A stretch of 51,974 nt of DNA from Candidatus Uhrbacteria bacterium (GCA_026395055.1 JAPLZK010000004.1:157458-209431); one strand, 5' to 3'. Shown: positions 24,604 to 32,704, numbered from the stretch's first letter. Translations and numbers: made by a program. Notes: generated from the letters alone by a model not told the origin.

Positions 24604-27159
24604 ATGCATTTCAAATTTTCCAAACATCTTGAATATCAACAAGCGGCTATCGATGCGGTGGTTGGGATTTTTGATACGGGAAAGAATTTGGCTCGTGAGA
24701 ATAAAGTGTTTCGACTCACGACAACTGGATCTGTTATTGGAAATGAACTCGAAATCGATGAGCAGAGGATTTTGAAAAATGTTCAAAGTATTCAGAAGTT
24801 GAACAATATTTCGTCAGTATCAGAGAGGCTTGGATCAATGGATTTCTCGATTGAAATGGAAACAGGAACGGGAAAGACGTACGTGTATCTTCGAACTATT
24901 TTGGAATTAAATAAAGTTTACGGATTGAAAAAGTTTATCATTCTAGTTCCGAGTGTTGCGATTCGTGAAGGTGTTTTGAAAACATTGCAACAAACAAAAG
25001 GCCATTTCCGTGAGATGTATAACGTGGGTGTGCATCCGTTTGCGTATGACTCGGGCAAGCTCTCGCTTGTGCGTGAGTTCGCACAGTCGCTGGATGTTCA
25101 AGTAATGATCATGACGATTCAATCGTTTAACAGCGATGATCGTGTCATGCGTTCAACACCTGATCGTTTTCAGGGGGAGAGTCCGATTGCAATGGTTGCG
25201 GCAACAAATCCTGTTGTAATCATGGATGAGCTGCGTTACAGTGCCACGCACAAAGAACTTCACAATTTAATGTATCGACTTACGCCGGTTGATGCGTATC
25301 GACAAGGATTGGTGAAAAAGATTCAAGTGTTTGGTGTGAAAGAAAATGACGCCGGAGCATTTGTCCTTCGTGTACAATCCATCGAAACAAAAAAAGGAAT
25401 ATCGCCAAAAGCAAAAGTGATGATCGAGATAAAAAATGCATCTGGAGATTTTTCTCCGAAAGAAGTCGTTCTTAAGGCTGGGGACGATTTGTTTAAGAAG
25501 TCAGGAAAGAATGCAAAATATTCGGGGTTGGCTGTAAGTGACGTGAATGCGCAATTCAATCGTGTTGAATTGTCTGATGGAAATTTTTATAAACTAGAAG
25601 CCGAAACAGAAAATAAAACGGAAATTTTCCGCACACAAATTCGAGAAACGATTAAGGCTCACATGGATAAGCAGCAATCTCTCGAAAGTTCGATTAAAGT
25701 TTTGTCCTTGTTCTTCATCGATAAGGTTGAAAATTACGTTCATACGGACAGCCTGATTCGTACAATTTTTCATGAAGAGTTTGATCGACTTAAGAAAAAT
25801 TATCCAGCATTTCAAGATAAGGAAGCGGCTGTTGTACAAAAAGGTTATTTCGCAAGCAAAAAAGAAAAAGGGCAGATGGTGTTTCAAGATACGCGTGGCG
25901 ATTCGAAGCTCGACAAAGACGCATACGATCTTATCATGAAAGAAAAAGAACGACTGCTTTCATTTAGTGAGCCTGTCAGTTTTATTTTCTCACACTCTGC
26001 GTTGAAAGAAGGTTGGGATAACCCAAACGTTTTTCAGATTTGTACGTTACGCGATACAAATTCGTTCATGAAGAAACGCCAAGAGATTGGACGTGGAATG
26101 CGCTTGCCTGTGGATGTGAATGGGGATCGCGTGTTTGATCCGCAGATCAATGTGCTTACTGTTGTGGCAAATGAGAGTTATCAAGAATATGTTAGTAAAT
26201 TGCAACAGGAATTTACAGATGCTGGATATAAAGATGTACCAGAAACGATGGATGCAAAACAGGGACGGATTACGGTAAAGGTTCTGCAGAAATACATTGA
26301 GACAGAAGAATTCAAGGAGCTGTGGAAGCGTATTCGAACACGAACGAAATATCGTATTGATATTGAACATGAAACATTGGTTCGTAAGGCAGTTGAAAGA
26401 TTAAATACTCTTGATGCTTCGAATCCTGTTATCTCGGTTGAGAAAGTTTTTATTGCTTTTGATGAAGGGGGAAAAGTGAAGACCGTTTTTGGATCCCCGT
26501 CGGTTGGTGCAAGGATTGAACGAGATGTGTTGATTGGAAATGTTATGGAGCGTATTGCTCGCGAGACTGGTTTATCAAAACATACCATACAGGAAATTTT
26601 AGCGCGTGCTACGGAGAGTATTGAAATTCTTTTTTCAAATCCAGAAGAGTATGTTCGAAGTGCAATAAAAATGATCCAAGCATCAATGGGTGATTTGGTA
26701 ATGAATGAAGGATTGAAATATTATCCATCGGGCGAAATGTGGGAAGTGAGTTTGTTCAAAGACTTTGAAACGTTTGCGGCAAAAAGTATTGCATGTGCCA
26801 AATCGGTATTTGATCGTGTTGCATGGCAAAGTAATGGTGAACGCGAGTTTGCGCAAAGTTTGAGTCAAAGTGCAAATGTAAAAGTTTTTACAAAACTTCC
26901 AAGTGGATTTGTAATTGATACACCGCTTGGAAATTACAATCCGGATTGGGCAATTGTTTGGAGTACGAATCCGAATGAGCAAGGTGGAGAAAAATTATAT
27001 CTCGTTCGTGAATCAAAGTTTGATTATCAAAATTTAGAGCGTGATCTGCCATTCGTTGAACAGGCAAAGATTTTGTGTGGAGAAAAACATTTTGAAGCGA
27101 TCGGTGCGGACTTTAAAGTTGTGCAGAAGAAGGATTTGAGAGATATTATAAAAAAATAA
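24604..27159 (+). CDS. res: Type III restriction enzyme, helicase/nuclease subunit (Res)
   Basis: 851 residues. Superfamily 2 helicase: Walker A METGTGKT (85-92), motif II IMDELR (D208, E209; most Res proteins have DEP here), and motif VI as QEIGRGMRLPV. The C-terminal PD-(D/E)xK nuclease is visible as NPDW with D781 and YLVRESK with E803 and K805. With Mod it would form the ATP-dependent type III complex that cuts unmodified DNA. The N-terminus MHFKFSKHLEYQQAAIDAV is typical of Res. A perfect palindromic terminator overlaps the stop codon region. All motifs look intact, so the locus is probably active. Confidence 0.93.
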   Translation: MHFKFSKHLEYQQAAIDAVVGIFDTGKNLARENKVFRLTTTGSVIGNELEIDEQRILKNVQSIQKLNNISSVSERLGSMDFSIEMETGTGKTYVYLRTILELNKVYGLKKFIILVPSVAIREGVLKTLQQTKGHFREMYNVGVHPFAYDSGKLSLVREFAQSLDVQVMIMTIQSFNSDDRVMRSTPDRFQGESPIAMVAATNPVVIMDELRYSATHKELHNLMYRLTPVDAYRQGLVKKIQVFGVKENDAGAFVLRVQSIETKKGISPKAKVMIEIKNASGDFSPKEVVLKAGDDLFKKSGKNAKYSGLAVSDVNAQFNRVELSDGNFYKLEAETENKTEIFRTQIRETIKAHMDKQQSLESSIKVLSLFFIDKVENYVHTDSLIRTIFHEEFDRLKKNYPAFQDKEAAVVQKGYFASKKEKGQMVFQDTRGDSKLDKDAYDLIMKEKERLLSFSEPVSFIFSHSALKEGWDNPNVFQICTLRDTNSFMKKRQEIGRGMRLPVDVNGDRVFDPQINVLTVVANESYQEYVSKLQQEFTDAGYKDVPETMDAKQGRITVKVLQKYIETEEFKELWKRIRTRTKYRIDIEHETLVRKAVERLNTLDASNPVISVEKVFIAFDEGGKVKTVFGSPSVGARIERDVLIGNVMERIARETGLSKHTIQEILARATESIEILFSNPEEYVRSAIKMIQASMGDLVMNEGLKYYPSGEMWEVSLFKDFETFAAKSIACAKSVFDRVAWQSNGEREFAQSLSQSANVKVFTKLPSGFVIDTPLGNYNPDWAIVWSTNPNEQGGEKLYLVRESKFDYQNLERDLPFVEQAKILCGEKHFEAIGADFKVVQKKDLRDIIKK

Positions 27160-27181
27160 AGCCTGGATCCAGGCTTTATTT
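27154..27181. terminator. Perfectly palindromic terminator after res
   Basis: 28 bases, fully self-complementary (AAATAAAGCCTGGA and its complement), starting at the end of res and followed by T-rich sequence. It can work in both directions. Confidence 0.8.
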
Positions 27182-27210
27182 TGAATTGATTTTGGAATGG
27201 TCTAACGTAA

Positions 27211-27256
27211 AGGAGTGTCTAATAAACTTGCTAACGCAAGTTTATTAGACACTCCT
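27211..27256. repeat. Perfect 20-bp inverted repeat with a 6-base loop
   Basis: AGGAGTGTCTAATAAACTTG at 27211-27230 and its exact complement at 27237-27256, with loop CTAACG. No T-run follows, so it is not a terminator. It contains the candidate GTG start of the small frame at 27215. Confidence 0.9.
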
Positions 27257-27385
27257 ACATGTGTCAATAACAAAAATATCGAAATCGACATTAGTGACAT
27301 GAATGATTTGTCTGCAAATGATTTACTAGAGAACATATTGCATTGTTTAGAGTATTTTAAACAAAAAAAGAGAAATCGTCAATGA
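27215..27385 (+). CDS. Possible small protein (56 residues), start codon buried in a hairpin
   Basis: The frame from GTG 27215 to TGA 27383-27385 encodes 56 residues beginning MSNKLANASLLDTP and ending in a basic tail (FKQKKRNRQ), with an amphipathic acidic helix between. The composition looks like a real protein, but the start and the only AGGAG lie together in the stem of a perfect 20-bp hairpin, at the wrong spacing for normal initiation. It could be a translationally locked small gene, or the 3' remnant of a longer gene whose 5' part was lost. It was too short to judge by family. Confidence 0.35.
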   Translation: MSNKLANASLLDTPTCVNNKNIEIDISDMNDLSANDLLENILHCLEYFKQKKRNRQ

Positions 27386-27413
27386 TTTTTAAATTTTTGC
27401 GGATGTTCTTTTT

Positions 27414-28355
27414 TCAATTTCTATCCCACCCAAACCCCCGCCCAAAATGCCCCCACTCCGCCGTCTCCTTATACTCAACCTCGTCCAACCTCAACCCCTC
27501 CCGTATCCCTCTCGGACTCAAACCATACCCGCTTATCATCGTCTCCACCCCATCCACAACCGCCACGGCCATCACAGGCTCTGGCACACCAATCGCATAC
27601 GCGAGTTTCACAAACACTTCTTGTGCCCCGCGATTCACAAAGTCGACTGCGATCTTGCGCGCCATGTAGGCGCCGGAGCGGTCGACTTTTGTGTAGTCTT
27701 TGCCGGAGAAGGATCCACCGCCGATCTGGATTTCCGGGCCGTAGTTGTCGACGATGAGTTTTCTGCCGGAGAGTCCGGTGTCCGCGTCGAAACCGCCTAG
27801 AGACCATTCACCGGCGGGGTTGATGTAATAGGTTTCGGATTCGATGATCGTCTTTACGAGTTCGAGTAATTTTTCTGTCGGCGCATTCTGAAAACTTGCG
27901 ATCACGGCTGTGATGCGATTATCAACGAGGGTGACTTGGGTTTTTCCGTCGTACGGATAGATTTTATAAATCTCTTGGCACAAATTTCTTGCAAGCTCAT
28001 ATTCGCGCGGCATCATGCTTTTTGTTTCTGCTGTTGCGTATCCTTTCATAATTCCTTGATCTCCTGCACCACCAATATCCACACCTCGCGCAATCTCTGG
28101 ACTCTGTGCGACGATGTTGATTTGGATTGTGTAATTATCGCCGACAATAGATTGAACAATCTTTTCAAGATCTGGTTTGCCAAGACTCGTCGCTTCGCCG
28201 TTTATTGTAATAAGTTTATGTCCGCCCATGACTTCAATTGCGGTTCGGCTATTTTTATCGATCGCCAAATAGGCATCAAGAATGGAATCGGCAATGAAGT
28301 CGCAAATTTTATCTGGATGTTTTGGGCTGGCACACTCGGCGGTTTTGATGGACAT
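27414..28355 (-). CDS. metK: S-adenosylmethionine synthetase (compact form)
   Basis: Makes SAM from methionine and ATP. 313 residues against about 380-400 in most bacteria. Conserved blocks are present: HPDKICDFIADSILDA at the N-terminus (metal and ATP site), GGAGDQGIMKGYA, and GGGSFSGKDYTKVDRSGAYMAR in the central domain, then YAIGVPEPV and WGHFGRG. The shortening is spread over loops, including the region between the first and second blocks, rather than a clean truncation. A SAM-I riboswitch with a terminator lies directly upstream, which independently supports the function. It is divergent from the SppA-like gene. Confidence 0.94.
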   Translation of the reverse strand: MSIKTAECASPKHPDKICDFIADSILDAYLAIDKNSRTAIEVMGGHKLITINGEATSLGKPDLEKIVQSIVGDNYTIQINIVAQSPEIARGVDIGGAGDQGIMKGYATAETKSMMPREYELARNLCQEIYKIYPYDGKTQVTLVDNRITAVIASFQNAPTEKLLELVKTIIESETYYINPAGEWSLGGFDADTGLSGRKLIVDNYGPEIQIGGGSFSGKDYTKVDRSGAYMARKIAVDFVNRGAQEVFVKLAYAIGVPEPVMAVAVVDGVETMISGYGLSPRGIREGLRLDEVEYKETAEWGHFGRGFGWDRN

Positions 28356-28372
28356 AAAAAGATTTCATGAAT

Positions 28373-28398
28373 AAAAAAACTTTCCCATAAAGAGAAAG
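28373..28398 (-). terminator. Riboswitch-controlled terminator before metK
   Basis: On the minus strand CTTTCTC pairs with GGGAAAG (one U-G pair) around a 5-base loop, followed by seven T. It lies between the SAM-I aptamer and the metK start and is the expected expression platform: SAM bound, transcription stops. Confidence 0.8.
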
Positions 28399-28412
28399 AA
28401 TTTTTTTATGTA

Positions 28413-28504
28413 TATCTTTCCCCGCAGGGCTGGAATTGGCACCTTCTCGAGATCGAGGGTTGCCGGTGGGTCATGGAGCCAGTGCTCTCGCCACTCTCTT
28501 GATA
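28413..28504 (-). promoter_or_regulatory. SAM-I (S-box) riboswitch
   Basis: The minus strand carries the S-box conserved core in order: CTATCAAGAGAG (P1 and kink-turn side), CTGGCTCCATGACCCACC, CCGGCAACCCTCGA, then AAGGTGCCAATTCCAGCC and a closing AAAGATA that can pair with TATC at the start. This is the classic SAM-I aptamer, sensing S-adenosylmethionine to shut off its own synthetase gene. It was recognised from the consensus by eye; a covariance-model match would confirm it. Confidence 0.93.
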
Positions 28505-28537
28505 GTTCAGTTGTAGGAGAATGATAACAGATCGACG

Positions 28538-28566
28538 AAGATATACAAATATACGGAAGCGTGTAA
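28538..28566 (-). promoter_or_regulatory. Promoter of the riboswitch-metK transcript
   Basis: Minus strand TTACAC (28561-28566), 17 bases, then TATCTT (28538-28543). It would start transcription near 28531, just ahead of the SAM-I aptamer. Confidence 0.6.
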
Positions 28567-28613
28567 GATTTGAACGGTAAGTTATCAATTATTCACGAAT
28601 TGGCGCAAAAATT

Positions 28614-29543
28614 ATGTTTATAGAAAAATTCAAACAATTCGTTGCGCGGATTCATTTCAAGCGTTTGAATCCAACAAAATGGAAATGGCATGATCCCGAG
28701 GAGATTATAAAAAATATTCTCATTTTAGCAATCTTCCTCTTTATTTTATTGGTAGGCTCCATTCTTGTGGAAAATTATTGGGTTCCTTCAAACGATCGGA
28801 TATTTTCTTCTTTACTGAAGGACGCTAAAAAACAATCTAAAAAACATGACTGCACTGTGGCTGGGATAGAATTACACGGTAGTCTCTTTGCTTATATTCC
28901 ACCAACAGACATAGGGGAGAAAGGTGAGACGACCAAAGATGAAGTTGCTTCTCAAGATATTCTTCAATCAATTAGTGCTGCAGAGAAAAACGATGAGATC
29001 AAAGCGATTGTTTTAGAAATAGATTCAACGGGCGGATCACCTGTTGCAGGGGAAGAAATAAGTATTGCTTTAAAAAAAGCAAAGAAACCCACGGTTGTTT
29101 ATATTCGAGATATAGGGGCTTCGGCTGCATACCTTGCGGCAACGGGTGCGGATAGGATTTTTGCTTCTAAATATTCTGATGTTGGTAGCATTGGAGTGAC
29201 CGCGTCTTATCTTGATAACGTAGGACAAAATAGTAAGGATGGATTGGTTTACAACTCTTTGAGTGTAGGAAAGTTTAAAGACTCAGGTGATCCAGACAAG
29301 AAACTGACACCAGAAGAGAAGATCTTGTTTATGCGTGATATAAATATTATGTATAATTATTTTATAAAATCTGTTTCAGAAAATAGAGGTTTGGATATTG
29401 AAAAAGTCAAAAAGATAGCAGATGGATCCACCATGCTTGGACAGGCAGCTCTTGAAAGTGGGTTGATCGATCAAATTGGTGGAATCTATGATGTGATGGA
29501 TTATTTGAAAGGAAAAATTGGTGATGTTTCAATTTGTTGGTAA
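28614..29543 (+). CDS. sppA: Signal peptide peptidase SppA-like protease (S49)
   Basis: 309 residues. An N-terminal membrane helix (about 34-56) anchors a Clp-fold serine protease domain outside. The conserved LEIDSTGGSPVAGEE strand-turn, the nucleophile region DIGASAAYLAATGAD with S170, the VGSIGV strand and the VGKFKDSGDP stretch with the likely general base K222 all match family S49. It digests signal peptides left in the membrane after secretion. It is a stand-alone single-domain form, as in Bacillus rather than the tandem E. coli form. It is divergent from metK and is followed by the DUF2779 gene 11 bases on. Confidence 0.92.
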   Translation: MFIEKFKQFVARIHFKRLNPTKWKWHDPEEIIKNILILAIFLFILLVGSILVENYWVPSNDRIFSSLLKDAKKQSKKHDCTVAGIELHGSLFAYIPPTDIGEKGETTKDEVASQDILQSISAAEKNDEIKAIVLEIDSTGGSPVAGEEISIALKKAKKPTVVYIRDIGASAAYLAATGADRIFASKYSDVGSIGVTASYLDNVGQNSKDGLVYNSLSVGKFKDSGDPDKKLTPEEKILFMRDINIMYNYFIKSVSENRGLDIEKVKKIADGSTMLGQAALESGLIDQIGGIYDVMDYLKGKIGDVSICW

Positions 29544-29554
29544 ATTTATTTCCT

Positions 29555-31051
29555 ATGTCCACCCCCACCATCTCCAAAACCGACTACCTCGAATACACCT
29601 ACTGCCGCAAAAACTTGTGGCTCAAAAAACACAAACCTCAACTCTTTGACGGCGTAGAGCTCTCCGAGTTCGAAAAGAAAATCATCGAAGAAGGAAACGC
29701 TGCTGATGCGGACGCTCGCAATCTTTTCCCGGGCGGCACACTCATCGACATCGTCGGAACAAACGCTGTTCTCGCGACTTCTCGCGCGCTCACGACTCGC
29801 ATCAAAACACTCTTCCAAGGCGCGTTCCTCTTCGATGGCTTTTTCGTCCAAGCCGACATCCTCCACTGGAATGAAGAACTCCTCGGTTGGGAATTGTTCG
29901 AGGTCAAGGCGACAAACGAAGTCAGTCGCACCATTCCGCATCATCACGTGAATGACCTTGCGTTTCAGAAAACCGTTCTCGAAGGCGACGGCATGCGCAT
30001 TGTAAAAACAGGCGTCATTCATTTGAATGGCGAGTATGTGAAGCATGGACCCATCAACTATCGCGAATTATTTATTATCGAGGACTTATCGGACGAGGTA
30101 ACGGATGCGCAGGAAGCGGTCGAGGCGCAGATGGTTGATATGCAAGCGTATCTCGAGAGCCCAGAAGAAAAAGGGTGTGAGTGTTTGTATCGCGGACGTT
30201 CGAATCAGTGCACGACGTTTGCGTATTCGAATCCGGAAGTGCCGGAGTATTCCGTGCATGATATGAATCGCATTGGGGCGAGTAAGAAGCGATTGAATGA
30301 TTGGATCGATCGCGGGATCTACTCGATCGACGATATTGACCACCCCGAGAGTCTCGAAGGCGCGAAGCTTGCGCAATACAATGCGTACACACTTGGCCGA
30401 CCCATTGTCGACAATGTGGCGATTAAAGAAGAACTCGACACACTCGTGTTTCCGCTTCAGTTCTTCGATTACGAAGGCTACTCAAGTGCGATTCCAAAGT
30501 TCGATGGGTTTGGGGCGTATGAACAAGTTCCGTTTCAGTATTCATTGCACATCATGCAAAAAGATGGATCGCTTGAACATCGGGAGTTTTTGATTACGGA
30601 TCCGTCACAGAATTTGACGCAGCCTTTGATCGACAGCATGAAACAAGATTTGGATCCGAACGGAACGGTCGTTGTTTGGTTCAAGGGATACGAATCACAA
30701 CGTAATATCAAACTCGGCGAATTGCATCCGGAACATGCAGCGTTTCTCGAGATGATCAACGACAAGATGTTCGACCTCATGACCATCTTCTCGCGAAACC
30801 TTTACGTAGATGCAAAGTTCAAAGGAAGTGCGAGTATCAAAAAAGTTTTGCCCGTGATTGTGCCTGAACTTAGTTACAAAACATTGAACGTTCAAAAAGG
30901 GGATCAAGCAATTGAACGATGGGAGAAATTAATCGACGCGGAGACTCCACAGAAAGAAAAAGATCAGATCGCGAAAGATTTACTCGAGTACTGTAAGATG
31001 GATACATTCGCCATGGTAGAGATTTATCGGTTTTTGAAGAAGTTGGTTTAG
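29555..31051 (+). CDS. DUF2779-type protein: Cas4/RecB-like nuclease domain plus RNase H-like domain
   Basis: 498 residues from ATG 29555 (an earlier in-frame ATG at 29534 overlaps the sppA-like stop). The N-terminal half starts SKTDYLEYTYCRKNLWLKKH, the usual opening of Cas4/RecB-type nucleases. WELFEVKATNEV supplies an E-x-K, and three Cys (CECLYRGRSNQC) with the N-terminal Cys could hold an Fe-S cluster. The C-terminal half has FFDYEGYSSAIP and ends YCKMDTFAMVEIYRFL, the acid pattern of a DnaQ/RNase H-like fold. This two-domain build is characteristic of DUF2779 proteins, whose role is not established. It is probably a DNA or RNA processing enzyme. Confidence 0.75.
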   Translation: MSTPTISKTDYLEYTYCRKNLWLKKHKPQLFDGVELSEFEKKIIEEGNAADADARNLFPGGTLIDIVGTNAVLATSRALTTRIKTLFQGAFLFDGFFVQADILHWNEELLGWELFEVKATNEVSRTIPHHHVNDLAFQKTVLEGDGMRIVKTGVIHLNGEYVKHGPINYRELFIIEDLSDEVTDAQEAVEAQMVDMQAYLESPEEKGCECLYRGRSNQCTTFAYSNPEVPEYSVHDMNRIGASKKRLNDWIDRGIYSIDDIDHPESLEGAKLAQYNAYTLGRPIVDNVAIKEELDTLVFPLQFFDYEGYSSAIPKFDGFGAYEQVPFQYSLHIMQKDGSLEHREFLITDPSQNLTQPLIDSMKQDLDPNGTVVVWFKGYESQRNIKLGELHPEHAAFLEMINDKMFDLMTIFSRNLYVDAKFKGSASIKKVLPVIVPELSYKTLNVQKGDQAIERWEKLIDAETPQKEKDQIAKDLLEYCKMDTFAMVEIYRFLKKLV

Positions 31052-31063
31052 TTTTTTTATCGC

Positions 31064-31111
31064 CTGAGCTTGTCGAAGGCCGTGACATACATAGCACTAC
31101 GACAAGTTCAG
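31064..31111. repeat. Inverted repeat of the CTGAGCTTGTCG type
   Basis: CTGAGCTTGTCG (31064-31075) faces CGACAAGTTCAG (31100-31111) with one mismatch, across 24 bases. It is an intergenic palindromic repeat between the DUF2779 and GIY-YIG genes. Confidence 0.7.
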
Positions 31112-31125
31112 TGAGTATTAGGATT

Positions 31126-31383
31126 ATGTACCACCTCTACATCCTCTCTTGTGCCGACACGACTTTGTACACTGGTATTACAACCAACCTCGATCGCCGC
31201 ATCCTCGAACACAACACCTCGCCTCGTGCGGCAAAGTACACCCGCGCTCGTCGGCCCGTAATGCTTGTTTACTCGAGGAAATACCGCAATCGTTCGACGG
31301 CGTCTAAGGCGGAAGCTCGCATGAAAAAGTTGACACGCGAAGAGAAACAGAAACTCATCGCAACGTTTTCCGGAAGTTTGTGA
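31126..31383 (+). CDS. GIY-YIG domain protein (UPF0213/YhbQ type)
   Basis: 85 residues from ATG 31126. It is a bare GIY-YIG fold: YHLYILSCADTTLYTGIT gives the two-part motif (YIL ... YTG), followed by R30-region LDRRILEHN, ARRPVMLVYS and the conserved Glu in SKAEARMKKL. Stand-alone proteins of this group are thought to be small structure-specific nucleases or their relatives. An in-frame GTG at 31111 would start inside the repeat and is less likely. The gene is short but the motif set is complete. Confidence 0.9.
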   Translation: MYHLYILSCADTTLYTGITTNLDRRILEHNTSPRAAKYTRARRPVMLVYSRKYRNRSTASKAEARMKKLTREEKQKLIATFSGSL

Positions 31384-31389
31384 TATAAT
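31381..31389 (+). promoter_or_regulatory. Extended -10 promoter for the Lys-rich small gene
   Basis: TGATATAAT, a perfect TGnTATAAT, overlapping the stop of the GIY-YIG gene. It predicts a start near 31396, about 22 bases before ATG 31418. No clear -35. Confidence 0.65.
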
Positions 31390-31417
31390 TTGTGTACTCG
31401 TAATTAATTTTATTTCT

Positions 31418-31483
31418 ATGGCAAAAGGAAACAATGCGCAACAGAAGAAGGTAAAGAAACCAAAAAAGGATAAGAAGAAGTAA
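31418..31483 (+). CDS. 21-residue Lys-rich peptide
   Basis: ATG 31418 to TAA encodes MAKGNNAQQKKVKKPKKDKK plus one Lys. It is nearly half Lys and would be strongly nucleic-acid-binding. A perfect extended -10 lies 30 bases upstream, which is why it is listed as a gene rather than a chance frame. It ends inside the start of a repeat of the GTCGAGTGGTC type. The function is unknown; a ribosome- or RNA-binding microprotein is one possibility. Confidence 0.5.
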   Translation: MAKGNNAQQKKVKKPKKDKKK

Positions 31484-31510
31484 GAAGTCGAGTGGTCAAG
31501 AAGTCGAGAA
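31481..31510. repeat. GTCGAGTGGTCAAG-type repeat
   Basis: TAAGAAGTCGAGTGGTCAAG is repeated, with two transitions, on the minus strand inside the larger palindrome at 46092-46171. It lies between the Lys-rich peptide gene and the YgjP-like gene. Confidence 0.55.
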
Positions 31511-31520
31511 GGGGGAATTT

Positions 31521-32090
31521 ATGCAACGAACGATCATTCTTCGAAATCAACAAGTCGAGTACGAACTCAAAGCGAGTCTGCGTTCTCGGCGCATGCGCCT
31601 CGCCGTTTATCCCGGCGGGCGTTTTGTTGTGTCGATTCCAAAGCGGATGGACGAGCGGCATGTCGACAAGTTCCTTCTCGAGAGAGCGGATTGGATTTTG
31701 GCAAAGATTGAGACGATGAAGAAAAAGATGCCGGTCGAGAAACAGTCGATCTCCAAACTTGAGCTCAAACGATTGAAAGTTGTCGCCCTCGAACTTGTTC
31801 ACAGACGCCTCGAGTATTTCAACGATTATTATCGTTTTACGTATAACAACGTTTCCATTCGGAACCAAAAGACACGATGGGGAAGTTGTTCGCGACAAAG
31901 GAATCTGAATTTTAATGTGAGGATTGCATTGCTTGCGCCGCATCTCGCCGACTACATTATTGTTCACGAGCTCTGCCATCTAAAACAAATGAATCACTCA
32001 GCAAACTTTTGGAAACTCGTTGGGCAGACATTTCCGGAACATAAAGAGTTGCGACGTGAATTGCGCAAAGGGGAGATTCGATTGTCATAA
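31521..32090 (+). CDS. YgjP-like zinc metallopeptidase (DUF45)
   Basis: 189 residues. The C-terminal half has TRWGSCSRQRNLNFN followed by the zinc motif IVHELCHLKQMNHS (H149, E150, H153, H159), the signature of the YgjP/DUF45 group related to SprT/WSS1 proteases. The N-terminal half is the usual beta-rich substrate-recognition part (YELKASLRSRRMRLAVYPGG). A GGGGGA stretch precedes the ATG at the right distance. The substrate is unknown; relatives act on DNA-protein crosslinks or nucleotide-linked proteins. Confidence 0.9.
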   Translation: MQRTIILRNQQVEYELKASLRSRRMRLAVYPGGRFVVSIPKRMDERHVDKFLLERADWILAKIETMKKKMPVEKQSISKLELKRLKVVALELVHRRLEYFNDYYRFTYNNVSIRNQKTRWGSCSRQRNLNFNVRIALLAPHLADYIIVHELCHLKQMNHSANFWKLVGQTFPEHKELRRELRKGEIRLS

Positions 32091-32109
32091 AAAAACGCGC
32101 TGATGTGTA

Positions 32110-32505
32110 TCAGTCGCGCAGAAGCTCGATTCTTCGAATGTCTTTGAGTTGGATTGATTCTCTTGGTTCTGTGCCGAGTTGCTGCGGAGCAAGATCAAAC
32201 CATTCGGCGGTATTGGTGCTTCTGTATCCTACCATGAATCCGTATAAATTCTTCGTAAAGAATCCTTTCGGACGAATTTTGACTGCACTTCGGACAGACA
32301 TGGCCTGAACACCGATGATGCGAAGATGATTCATCCTGGTTGATCTTGCAAACACAGATCTCCATGCATGTGATTCGGTCATGCGAATCCAGGCGGGTGA
32401 AATGTGTTCTTCAAGAAAGAAATACAGTTTGAACACGGACACTATGGAAAGCCAGATGAATACGCCGCCAAGGAGTTCAAGCAAGAGAAAGAGAGGGAGA
32501 GACAT
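32110..32505 (-). CDS. Small membrane protein, possibly 5'-truncated
   Basis: 131 residues from ATG 32505, no family recognised. One membrane helix near the start (LFLLLELLGGVFIWLSIVSVF) is followed by a soluble, beta-rich domain with many Arg. The same frame continues upstream for about 60 more protein-like codons (ending in FTEESF before this Met) up to a TGA near 32690, without any ATG, GTG or TTG. So the gene may have lost its first exon-like part, or may start at an unusual codon. The terminator just beyond (32705-32736) fits a boundary there. Confidence 0.5.
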   Translation of the reverse strand: MSLPLFLLLELLGGVFIWLSIVSVFKLYFFLEEHISPAWIRMTESHAWRSVFARSTRMNHLRIIGVQAMSVRSAVKIRPKGFFTKNLYGFMVGYRSTNTAEWFDLAPQQLGTEPRESIQLKDIRRIELLRD

Positions 32506-32704
32506 GAACGATTCCTCCGTGAATGCCTTCAGAACGTATGTCGAAATGAGGAGAATGTCAATGATTCGAGTCGCTTCTTCTTCGTTATCCTTGACATATC
32601 CACAGCTTTCTGGTTCAATCCCCTTGTTCTGAACGTGGAATGCGGTGTAATCACGCAGCTGTCTCTGAGCAACGGTATAGCCCGATCTTCATTCAGTGAC
32701 CCAA

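Noticed and set aside
32506-32704. A possible small RNA gene before the terminator at 32705
   Set aside because: The minus strand reads as protein-like codons continuous with the small membrane gene; no RNA family features were seen on the plus strand.
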